DNA from: Corythucha ciliata
Taxonomy: Eukaryota > Arthropoda > Insecta > Hemiptera > Tingidae
DNA length: 64,000 nucleotides
Assembly (NCBI GenBank): GCA_038030265.1
Contig: CM075943.1
Span: 19,654,001-19,718,000, forward strand
Reading direction: 5' to 3'
Shown here piece by piece: positions 47,646-56,833 of the stretch. Position numbers and translations under genes: made by a program. Under the pieces are notes generated by a model. The model did no database searches and was not told where the DNA came from. It was given only the letters and a program-made list of their open reading frames with translations. The first letter of the stretch is position 1; every line of letters begins with the position of its first letter.

Positions 47646-48354
47646 TACAGTGATGTGGTCTTGCGAGACCAAGACCAAGGCGGTCTTGGTCTAGGTCTTG
47701 CACGGGAAAGGGCGGTCTTGGTCTCGGTCTTGGTCTTGCAGTGAAATCCTGGTCTTGGTCTTGAGGCCATGGCCTTGGTCTTGCGGCCTTGCAAAAATGT
47801 ACGCAATGTATGCATAATGTATGCATCGCGATTAAAATCGAGTGCTATAGTCATGTAAATGCACGTAATAGCACGAATAATAATTATTCATACGTAATAT
47901 CATAGAATAATTAACTTTCGGATTTAATGATTTATTGAGGGTTTCAAGTTTTAGTTATGGGGGGAGGGGTCCTACTGGAGCCCTTGTGTTTTAAAGTGAG
48001 AAAAATGCATGTTGATATTCACGTTAAAAGTAGCCATATTGGCTTTGTACTTTTCTCATATAAAATGAAAAATCTCGATAAATTACTTGATTGGTAGTGG
48101 GGAGGGGGGTGTAATGCTGGTGCGGTTTACAAACTTTTCTACAAAAAAAGGTAATGTCAGAAAGAAACAAGCAAGATAGGTGATAAAATGCGAGAATAAC
48201 GAAATTATTTCATGATTCAGGGTCAAAGGAACGATTTTTCTAGGGTCTCAATCGGGTAAAACAGCTGTTGGTGGTCTCGCAAGACTGGTCTTGGTCTTGC
48301 GAGTAGTGAGTCGGTCTTGGTCTTGCGAGACCGGCCTCGTCTTGCTTATCACTA
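47646..48354. mobile_element. hAT-like non-autonomous element with GGTCTTG subterminal repeats
   Basis: The left end TACAGTGATGTGGTCTTGCG and right end ...CTTGCTTATCACTA are inverted. CAGAAAAG (47638-47645) and CAGGAAAG (48355-48362) flank it as an 8-bp duplication with one mismatch. Many copies of GGTCTTG and its complement CAAGACC cluster within ~150 bases of the left end and ~100 bases of the right end, the usual arrangement of transposase binding sites in hAT elements. No transposase frame is visible in the 709 bp. Confidence 0.7.
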
Positions 48355-48539
48355 CAGGAAAGGGTAATTTCTCTGAGAAGACAACATGACGTCATGGACT
48401 ACCATTTCCCGTACCTCCACCCACTCACAACTAGACATCGCAATGTTCTGTACATGTCTTTGCGTGTAGCGTCAACGGGTTGACACGTTTAATAAATTCA
48501 CCCCCTGCCGACAATACAGCAAAGCTGTGTTTCGAGCGA

Positions 48540-49140
48540 GCTAAAGACAGCATCTCTTTGAAAGAGTCAAACTCGCAAAATTGGGCCTTTTCACAGAGCC
48601 AAAAAAGCAGTTTTTTTTATTGAACCAAATCATAGTGAAATGGATCATTTCAAAGAAGCAATACGGCGAATGTTATTCCCCGCGAAAAATGGTCTTTTAG
48701 TGTGCAAAATCCACAAAATTGATTTAGTCTGTAGTTGATTTGGCCGGATCCGTGATTTTATTTTCTTTCTAGTTCGTACCCCCGCGTAATTTATTTCCCA
48801 GTGACGCAGAACCGCGAAAATGTGGGTTTGGAGAGATAAATCCGCGAATATGAGGTTTTAGAGTGGAACCTCCAAACATTGTTTTTGAGTGAGCCAGATC
48901 CGCAAAAATGGTTTTTCGACGAGAAAAATCAGCAAAATTGGGTTTTGAACAAGCATAAACAATACCCACGAAATTGGACTTTTAGTGAGCCGGTAACGTG
49001 AAAATTGAGGTTTAGCGAGAAAAATCAGCGAATTGGATTGTTTAGAGAGTGAAATACGAGACATTCGATTTCTTAGTAACACCGCGAATATGGTTTTGTA
49101 GCCTTAAAGGTCCGTGGAAGTGGCTTTTGAATTGAGTCAC
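48540..49140. repeat. Type A repeat array
   Basis: About fifteen drifted units such as AAATCCGCGAAAATGTGGGTTT and GAGAGAAAAATCAGCGAATTGG at ~30-35 base spacing, mostly in the reverse orientation. Confidence 0.6.
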
Positions 49141-49204
49141 CCCGCCAACATTCAGCCACAAAAACCAATAAATCCGTCTTTTTTGGGCGTTGAAGAAACA
49201 AAAG

Positions 49205-49425
49205 AAGGTGACCCCATAGAAATCCAAAACCACAGGAAAGTACCAAATCACGGCAAATCTGTTCACCACATCAAAACTCCAAGCCACAGCAAAACTCTAC
49301 TCTATACCACAGAACAACTATCCCACAGCCAAGCTTTAGCTCCAAACCACAGCAAAGCTCCAAATCACAGGAAACTTTTAACCACAGCAATGCTCCAAAC
49401 AAAAATTTGTAACCACAAAAATGAA
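49205..49425 (+). repeat. Minisatellite, ~18-21 bp unit CCAAACCACAGCAAAGCT
   Basis: About ten units of variable length with the core CCACAGCAAA followed by CTCC. The core drifts but the phase is easy to follow from 49229 to 49415. It directly continues the type A array. A single related pair occurs near 47110-47155. Confidence 0.7.
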
Positions 49426-50528
49426 AGATAGGCCAGTCAACAAAAACAATAAAATCGCAATTGAACGGCTAGTTCTGATTTTTTAGTATGTTTTCAGGAC
49501 CAGCACCAGTAGTACAAATACAAGTTTTCAGCTTCGAAAAACTTGTGCTACTTTCGTGACACTCGAAAAACCGCGAAATTTTTGCACTTTTTTCGGGTTT
49601 TTCACTTTATCTCCTAAAATATGCATTTTAGATAAAACGTACGAAATACATTAAAAAACAAATAAAATTTGCTACATTTGAGACCTAACGTACCTCTGTA
49701 TGTCATATAGTAACCATGATACAGCTCCTCGAATTTGGATTGATTTGTCAAAAAAATTGAAATTTCAAGTTTTGGTCAACTTTCGACCCGAATTTTGGCT
49801 AAAATACTCATCCTACTAGAAAAGCCGAGTCGAGAGAATTTGTAACAATTTTAATTATGTTCCATTTAAGCACACAACGATGTCTGAAAGACCATATATG
49901 TATAGTCCAGTCAAACGGTAGTTCCACGTGGACAAAAAACTCGTCTTCAATTTTTTCACTTTATTCCAAGTTTTTTTGGGAGAGGAACAGGAATCTAAAG
50001 AGATCCAACAAAATTTCCTTGTGCGTTTTGAGAAAATCGCGAAAACTGCTCACTTTTGGCACTTTTTTTCAGTTTTTTGCTAATAACTCCTTAATGACGC
50101 ATTCTACGAGAAATGTTACGTATGAAAAGCATTGAATTCTGCGTCGAATCGTTCTTTCTTTTGTCAAAATTGACCCAGCCCTTTCACTGGTATAGACTCT
50201 TTTTTTAAATGGTAATTTTTAGCCACAATTTCTAAGGCAGCAGCAACTTAAAAACGGCTGTTCCAATCGGGAAATGTCATGAAATCATAGTGGTTCTGAA
50301 TTGAATTTTACATAAGTGAAAAGCCTTGAAACCTACAGGAAAAAGCAGTGGCATCAGTTATGCGACGAAAAAAGCGGAAAAAGGCGGCCCAAAAACCACG
50401 TTTTTCTGCACATTTTTTCCAGTAGCTCGCAAAGTAGTAGTCCAATTTTTTTCTATGAAAAACGATCTGAAAGCTGATTGAATTTTCTATCAGACCTATT
50501 ATATGATATTTCATTTGAAGATTGCGCC
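49426..50528. other. Unassigned AT-rich stretch
   Basis: No gene or terminal repeat recognised. The texture (TTTTTCAGTTTTTTGC, GAAATTTTTGCAC) resembles the non-coding interior of the mariner-like elements nearby, but no specific match could be established by eye. Confidence 0.3.
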
Positions 50529-50711
50529 GAATTGAATGCGAGTTTCTCGCCGTTAGTTAAAAAAAAAATTGTGTAAGCCTTAAAAATCGTTAGAGAAATC
50601 ATGTCTCGGAGGGTTTTGATTTTTGAATCATGGTGTATATGGTAATTTCGGTCGCAAATGAGGCCTACTATCACCCAAAAATTTTTGTCACACTTATCCC
50701 CTTCCACCCTG
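50529..50711 (-). mobile_element. Truncated arm of the palindromic mariner-like element
   Basis: Closely matches 41525-41723 from GAATGCGAGTTTCTCGCCG to CCCCTTCCACCCTG. Only ~180 bases of one arm remain, ending in the element terminus next to TA. Confidence 0.8.
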
Positions 50712-51866
50712 TAGTTAGATTTACAGAAACCAAAATTAGCGGTTCACCAACCTCTGCTAGTACACTCAACTTCATAGAATGGTAAAAGTAACTATGAGGT
50801 CTGATTCCAATAAGTTTTAAGAAGGGTTGTTCTAGATCAGATTTTAGGTTTAAATCAACAATCCGTTTCGTAACAATGAACCTTTTTTTTATTTCAACCA
50901 GAATGTACAGTAAAAGTATGGTTAACATTACCCCATGAAAAGTAGAAGGAGCATTTAGTCATCCGTTGAATTAGCTTGAACTTTGCTATTTTTACTTCAT
51001 ATAGTTAGGATCTAGTTGTTTTTACCATACTATTTCGCTGTATGGTCCTGGTACCCATGCCAAAACATTTTTTGCTGATTCCACGACTTTATCAAGCAAG
51101 GTTAGCATTGTTAATTTCGAGTCCATTTCGGTCAGATCACCTCGCTGCTTGAAGTATTAATCGAATGTTTCATGTGGCTATACTATCAGAAGGTCGCAGC
51201 TGCTTTTTTTCTTTGATACTGACATAACATAGTCCTCGCATCCTCGAGAAGGTTGTTGAATCAATCTGGAACATGAGAACAAGAGCATAAAACGAATACA
51301 TAATTATTCGTTGGTGATTCTTTTATTACTTACTGCTTTTACTTCTTTTTTAGGTGATGCCCCTCTTCAGGAAGTTTATTTGTTTTTTTCCTTGAATTAG
51401 ATAATTTTCCTCAATGATTTTTTACCCCCTGTTGTACGTATTATTGAAATATAACACTGCTTACCTTGGAAAATAGCGGTGTTATTCTAAGGGTAAGGGT
51501 AAAACTGACAATACTGTCACGGTGCTTTCAACGAAACGTCATGAGACTGATTTAGCCTCTTGGATCGTTTAATATTACCAAAATGTTGGTTGAAATACCA
51601 AAAAGCCAACAACCAAATACCAATTAGTTAAGTTTAATAATACGTAGATGTTCATTTTTGACCAATTTTTAGATTGGATTAACCCAAAAACGTTTTACTA
51701 TAGTATAGTAACTCATTTTTCTTTCCGTGTAATCGGTCTATATATATCTTTCTATTTTTATTCGCAAGGTCCTATAATCTCACCTAATTAGAGCATTATA
51801 TTGTAATTATCATTGCAACGACGCATTGGCTTATCTTCCCACGTAAGTTCATCAGTTTGGAAATGG
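50712..51866. other. Upstream intergenic region of the first small secreted-peptide gene
   Basis: No repeats of the array families or transposon ends are obvious in this ~1.1 kb, unlike most of the window. It leads into the TATA box at 51867 and may hold upstream regulatory sequence, but no specific site is supported. Confidence 0.35.
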
Positions 51867-51873
51867 TATAAAA
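51867..51873 (+). promoter_or_regulatory. TATA box (TATAAAA) of the CX6C peptide gene
   Basis: TATAAAA lies 68 bases upstream of the ATG at 51935. A start site ~30 bases downstream (near 51895-51900) would leave a 5' UTR of roughly 35-40 bases. Confidence 0.65.
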
Positions 51874-51934
51874 TGATTGAGCATAGATAGGACAAGTATC
51901 AAAAGTTCCAAGTCTTCAGAAACTTGGACACACA

Positions 51935-52209
51935 ATGACTATGTCTGAAAAAATGTTGTGTGCTCTTGTTGTCGGCGTCGTCACCATTCTTCTGGTAATT
52001 GTGCGACTTTTATTGTTTTCCGAGTTATTTTAATTTTTAGTCTCCCTCTGTTTGCTCAGACATTAATGGGGCAAGCCGTCGCTGAGGACAACAGGGACAG
52101 TTGCTCGACTACTAGAGAACTGTGTGCAGATTTGTTAGACCAAGATTTTGGCCAAATGACTGATGAAATCAGGAGTCAATGCGATGCCGCCCTGAGCAAT
52201 TGCAATTGA
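51935..52209 (+). CDS. Small secreted acidic peptide with twin CX6C motif, two exons
   Basis: Exon 1 is 51935-51994, the intron 51995-52059 (65 bases, GTAATT...TTTGCTCAG with a pyrimidine-rich 3' end, phase 0) and exon 2 52060-52209, ending TGA. The product is 69 residues. Residues 7-28 form a signal peptide with a hydrophobic core (LVVGVVTILL) and a plausible cleavage site after QAVA at residue 28. The mature part (~41 residues) is strongly acidic and has four Cys at residues 35, 42, 61 and 68, spaced CX6C-X18-CX6C. Seven-residue spacing on both halves fits two antiparallel helices joined by two disulfides. I recognise no family. A secreted effector, salivary or hormone-like peptide are all possible; none is shown. 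Confidence 0.72.
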
Positions 52210-52314
52210 AAATCTTCAAAACTATTTTAGTTGGTTTGATAAAAATTCATCGACACTTTTTTACCGACCACTAACCATCGCTACCAACGTTCAACCTTCG
52301 TTAGTTAACGTTTC

Positions 52315-52320
52315 AATAAA
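52315..52320 (+). terminator. Polyadenylation signal of the CX6C peptide gene
   Basis: AATAAA 106 bases after the stop codon, the expected spacing for a short 3' UTR. Confidence 0.6.
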
Positions 52321-52737
52321 TATTACTTGCTTATTATTTTAATCGAAATTGACTGGAAACATTTGAACTGATGTCAAAGCGGCTGCCCCACGGGTTCCGC
52401 TCGATAAATGGTTATGCTTTTAAACGAAACTAATTATCAGCCTCATTTTATTGAAATTATCACGCCATTACTTCAGAGCAGCTTTCGCCCCCCCCCCCAC
52501 CTCATAACCACGACGCGATAATTATCCCGAAACGCTAATTTCTGTACTTGACGCACTTTTACTTTGTTTTGTTGACGGCTTGACAAAAAATCAAAATATC
52601 GCTGGTTTGAATTGTAATTGCACTGGCTTTTTGGGCCATAATTTTGCGCGTTCGGCTTTTTAAGTGGAGGACCACACAATATTTCCATGTTCCCGTTTTT
52701 GGCGTTCTTGGCATTGGCAAATACAAGATGACAAACA

Positions 52738-53085
52738 AAGGGGGTTGTTTTCGGCAACGCTGTAGTCAATTCACATGGAAATTGTACGACAAATCCTAAT
52801 AAAATGTTACAAAATTTCAGAACCTGTTTCGAAGTTAATACCGAAAATATTATTCCGCTACGGGGAGAACATGCCTGTGAAATTATTTAATTATATTAAG
52901 AAAGGTCATATTCGCGTTTTTCATATCAAGAAACAACTAGATTTAGATTACTAGGTAATTCTGTGGCAAATGCTTCTCCCACAATTTGTCACTTAATCTC
53001 AGTTTTTTCGGGTACAAATATTTGCAATTAAGATACAAAGAGCAGCTCTCGCACCCCTTTTTTGCAATTGCTACTGGTCTACTGC
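52738..53085 (+). repeat. Repeat family D copy
   Basis: Runs parallel to 42387-42750 from GGTTGTTTTCGGCAACGCTG through CCGCTACGGGGAGAACATGC to TTTTTTCGGGTACAAATATTTG. It lies between the two small secreted-peptide genes. Confidence 0.75.
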
Positions 53086-53436
53086 AATGCTACTGGTGAA
53101 TTCCTGAGCATTATAATACACAAAATATGAGTTTAGAGAGGGCCAAACTCGCGTGAAATTGATTTCTTTAAGTACCAAAATACGTGAAATTATAAAAGTG
53201 AAACTCGCAGATTTATGGGCCATCAGCGTAACCGCATGCAAGACCTTTAAACTGAAGGAAGGTGACTCAGGAAATCATCCGTTTAATCTCCGCGGTAACA
53301 AAGAATGGGGTGGGGGCGATCTCTTCCCTCCTCAGAAGTGCCTCCGTTTGGATTCTCCGACGACGAAAAGTCGCAAAAAGAAGAACGCAACGGGTTTTGG
53401 CCAGTAAATTTACTCGTGAAAGAAAAATTAACCTTA
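53086..53436. other. Type A remnant and unassigned sequence
   Basis: 53110-53225 carries drifted type A-like units (GAGGGCCAAACTCGCGTGAAATTG, AAAGTGAAACTCGCAG). The rest shows nothing recognisable. Confidence 0.35.
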
Positions 53437-53731
53437 AATTAAATAAAAAAGTTGAGAGGACGTCTCTCCGCGATGTTTTTCCTTTATTTAACAGTACCGG
53501 TTTCGGTCACTTGGTAACCATTCTCAACTGTACTTTACAATACAAACTTCCACTTGGGACCACCCCGTCAACGATTTCGTCAGTACTTTAAAAACCTAAT
53601 TATATGAAAGACAGGGGTAAATGCAAACAGTCCCGCTGGAACTCTACGATAAAACTGACCGAAACCGGTACTGTTAAATAAAGGAAAAACATCGCGGAGA
53701 GACGTCCTTTCAACGTTTTTATTTTATTTAA
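53437..53731. mobile_element. Palindromic MITE with ~75 bp inverted repeats
   Basis: The left arm 53437-53510 (GTTGAGAGGACGTCTCTCCG, CGATGTTTTTCCTTTATTTA, ACAGTACCGGTTTCGGTCA) is repeated as the reverse complement at 53655-53731 with few mismatches, around a ~145 bp centre. Outer ends are A/T-rich (TTAAATAAAA / TTTTATTTAA), so the target duplication cannot be delimited. Superfamily unknown. Confidence 0.75.
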
Positions 53732-54393
53732 TTCGTTTACCTCCGCTACATCGCCCATCTAGTTCTCTTCGGAGAAAAGAATAACAATGAAAAAATAACC
53801 TCGTAATTTGGTACTACCTAGTTAACGTCACGATATAATTTTTGAAGAAGAGAAATCCGCCTAAGGGTTTTGAATGAGCAAAATTGCGAATTTGGAATTG
53901 AAGGGAAATCGGTTTGTCGTTGTCATAATTCCAACCGCGGGAAAAATATTTTGTGTGCTAATATTTGAAGGTTCTTGGCCTCTCAATGACCATTCCAGTG
54001 TACAATTTCGATTAAGTTTGGGTCATATAATAAGAAAATTCCGGAGCTTAGCAAGTTTGTTCCAGTTGGCTGTCAAAAGTAACCCATCGGAATCATTTTG
54101 GCTTATAGGAAGTTAGGAACCTTCTGTTTGTATATTTTAAACATTTTTTATGGGATGAAAACGTTCTGCACAGGTAGCTTTTACCACCGGATCTAGTCTC
54201 ACGGAAAGAAAAAAAAAGCAATATAAAAATCGGTGTTTTTACGGTCTTTGTGGCAATTTATATTCAATTTAATCGTGTCTCATGATAGAAGAAGAGGAAT
54301 GACTATCGAATTTGAAATGATCGGAGTAAACAGTTACCTTGTAGGTGAGGGAGAAAGTTAATAAAAGTAACAAGGTCGGTTCAGGACTCCCAT
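53732..54393. other. Intergenic region upstream of the second secreted-peptide gene
   Basis: 53845-53900 has one or two type A-like phrases (GAAATCCGCCTAAGGGTTTTG). No gene or complete mobile element otherwise seen. Confidence 0.35.
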
Positions 54394-54399
54394 TATAAA
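54394..54399 (+). promoter_or_regulatory. Candidate TATA box of the basic peptide gene
   Basis: TATAAA lies 152 bases upstream of the ATG at 54546. A start ~30 bases downstream would give a 5' UTR of about 120 bases, longer than in the neighbouring gene, so this assignment is less sure. Confidence 0.45.
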
Positions 54400-54545
54400 C
54401 AGCGTTTGAAAAGTTAACATTTGGGAAGTTCTGTGATACCAAAACCTTTAAATTTAATTTGACCGTAAGTCTTAATTGAAGTCATTATTTTTATTTATTA
54501 CATATTCATTTTTTTACTCGAGATCTGGCAATTGGCAATAGAAGG

Positions 54546-54831
54546 ATGAAATTCGCTATATTCCTATGGTGCATGGCTCTACTTTTTGCAGACGTTGCTT
54601 CCCTAAAATATGCAAATCGCATCCACCGCAGAAGTATGTAATTACGATAGAAATTCCTTCAAGCATCATGCCGATAATCACCCCCTACTTCCCCCCACCA
54701 TCACCACCACTTGTGTTTCTCTTTTTCCAGAGGTACAAGAACGTTTCGCGATCAAAATGTTCGGACCGAGATCGGCGAAAGATAGACCGACCGCGCCGTC
54801 GCCGATGACGAACGTCATCATCATAGACTAG
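54546..54831 (+). CDS. Small secreted basic peptide, two exons
   Basis: Exon 1 is 54546-54633, the intron 54634-54730 (97 bases, GTATGT...TTTTTCCAG with a long pyrimidine tract, phase 1) and exon 2 54731-54831, ending TAG. The product is 62 residues. Residues 1-19 are a clear signal peptide (MKFAIFLWCMALLFADVAS). The remaining ~43 residues contain no cysteine, about ten Lys/Arg against few acidic residues, a tribasic site (Arg28-Arg29-Lys30) where a prohormone convertase could cut, a MFGPR segment (39-43) and a hydrophobic end (NVIIID). Neuropeptide-like precursor, antimicrobial-type cationic peptide or secreted effector are all possible. No known family is recognised. An ATG context of AAGG and intact splice frame support the model. 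Confidence 0.65.
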
Positions 54832-54866
54832 AGGCAGAAATACATTCAAGGCGGTATTTTTTCGAA

Positions 54867-54872
54867 AATAAA
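54867..54872 (+). terminator. Polyadenylation signal of the basic peptide gene
   Basis: AATAAA 36 bases after the stop codon. Confidence 0.55.
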
Positions 54873-55620
54873 TTAATATTTTTTCTGATTTGTTTTTTTA
54901 GGTTTAATAGTTTTGACGGCGAAGCGATATATTATAGTCCATAGTTTGATCAAAAAGCTTTAGTGTTGATTCCTGTAGACTTATTTAGAAAAAAAAACAC
55001 GACAAACGTTCTGAGAAAGAATTGAAAGACTCTAATCTCTCACTCTCAGCCACTCTCTCTTTTTCTTGAGCCATTTTAGTTATTAATATAGAATTCGATA
55101 AGATTAGGAGCAAAAACAGGAGCGGGTGAAACCCTTCTTTGCCATGACTCCCACCCCATCCCTTCACAACCCATGTTTATATTGTAAAGCTCGGGGCCCA
55201 CTCTTTTTCCAGCATCTCCGTAGCCCTTAAAACAGAGATGAAGAAGCCCTCCGCGTCATAATGAGCCACTCAAGTTTTGTTTTAATTTATGAAGATGAGT
55301 TGACTGCTTTATCTTGTGACGTCACGCACTCCCATCCACCCCGCCCCATTCCACAATTTCCATCTTTACCATCCCATTGCTTAATTAAAGAAGTAACTGG
55401 AGAAGAGCTAACGAGGATCCTCCCAATTTATTAACTTCACTCTATCTTTCTTCTCTTTTACCCTTTTACTTTTTTTTTTTTTTAACCAAAGAAGCCCACT
55501 TTGCCTTCTTTTGTGTTTCACTTCTCCTCCGTTATTGTTATTATCGGCTATTAACGTCTGATCAGCTTCCTTCAATTTTATACGGTCTCAATTACATTGG
55601 ATCACCATCACAAGTCTGCT

Positions 55621-55677
<57 letters not shown>

Positions 55678-56020
55678 CGGGGAAGGGAATGGGAGTGAGA
55701 GGGCTGGGAGGAAGGGGGCCGTCTCTGAGAATCGAAATAATCCTACAATCCGATTTTATTCCGAACAGAAATCACCTTGACGAAATCCGGTCGTATTAGC
55801 ATATTTCAATCGATCGAGAGGGTTTTGGATTACCTTATTACAGACCGCTTACATTTATGTAGAGGCACTATACTTTACGTTGTACTATTTACTATTGATG
55901 AAAGGATTGACTATACACATAAATGACTTCTGACTAATTCGTAAAAAAAAGTCTGATAAGGTCGGCACACTGATCGACGAAGCGTCACTAATTGTTTTTA
56001 AAATAAAATAAATAAATAAA
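54873..56020. other. Unassigned, with a 52-base T tract
   Basis: No gene recognised. T run at 55626-55677, followed by a purine-rich stretch. The T run could be the poly(A) tail of a minus-strand retroinsertion, but no element body is recognisable beside it. Confidence 0.4.
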
Positions 56021-56024
56021 TATA

Positions 56025-56830
56025 CAGGGTGGAACAGGATAAGTGTAACAAAAAAAATTGGGTGAAATTAGGCCTCATTTGCGATCGAAAACACCCTATA
56101 AACCATAGTCCGAAAATCAAAATCCTACGAGATATGATTTTTCTAAAGTTTTTTGAGGCTTGCATCACTTTTCTTAACTAAATGAGAATAGATCGGTTTA
56201 CAGCTGACATTTGCAACTTTTGACGATGAATTTGGAAAGAAGACATTTTTTTCTGTCAGGAATAGCCATTATCGATAAAATTCAACTATTTTCTGTGGGC
56301 TTGAGAGATGCTCAAAGTTTTGCAAATCATGGATCTCTAATTTTTCAAAAAATTCAACTCCCACTTCTCTACTTAAATCTGAGCGTATCGACATCCCATG
56401 GGTCGGAAAAACTTCTTCAATTTGTCCTTTTTAAAATTACTCATGAACGTTTTTTTAGTTCTTCAGCGAGTTTTCGACAGAAAGGCCATATCTTGGAAAA
56501 CAGAATGATTTTTCTCTTAAAAATCGCTTGTTTTGACCAACCCAATTTGAATGAGCTTTGTGATTCATAACATTCTAAAACTCATTAAAGCCTTATCCAA
56601 AGTTTTCTTTCGAACCGAATGGAATGCGCACTCCTACCAAAATATCAAAAACTGTCGCTCCGGCAGCTGGCTGTCGGGAAGGGTACATTTCATTACAGCG
56701 AATTTCAGCGTGTTTAGCTGTTATTCGACGAAATTAGTGAACTTAATGATTCTACTTGTTGATACCAATTTCCGGCTAAATAATTGCAAATTAACTGAAA
56801 TGGGTCCAGAATACGGCGGGCTAATCTACT
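56025..56830 (+). mobile_element. Left half of a palindromic mariner-like element
   Basis: Starts CAGGGTGGAACAGGATAAGT after TATA. It follows the left arm of 40220-41723 with drift down to CTCCGGCAGCTGGCTGTCGG (about 56655) and through the central spacer, then stops near 56830. The second arm is missing. Confidence 0.75.
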
Positions 56831-56833
56831 AAA

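Noticed and set aside
47142..47744. 200-codon open frame
   Set aside because: It crosses a minisatellite remnant and runs into the hAT-like element, where repeated GGTCTTG words keep the frame open. Not a protein gene.
47646..47800. Helitron terminus
   Set aside because: There is no CTRR end with hairpin, and the inverted ends with an ~8 bp duplication fit hAT better.
53437..53731. Hammerhead ribozyme of a Penelope-like element
   Set aside because: GAAAC occurs, but the CTGATGA core and three-helix arrangement were not found.
54660..54680. MFGPR in the basic peptide as a pyrokinin (FXPRL-amide) neuropeptide
   Set aside because: The motif is encoded in exon 2 (about 54768-54782). The expected Leu, amidation Gly and following basic cleavage site are absent (it continues Ser-Ala-Lys), so the resemblance is superficial.
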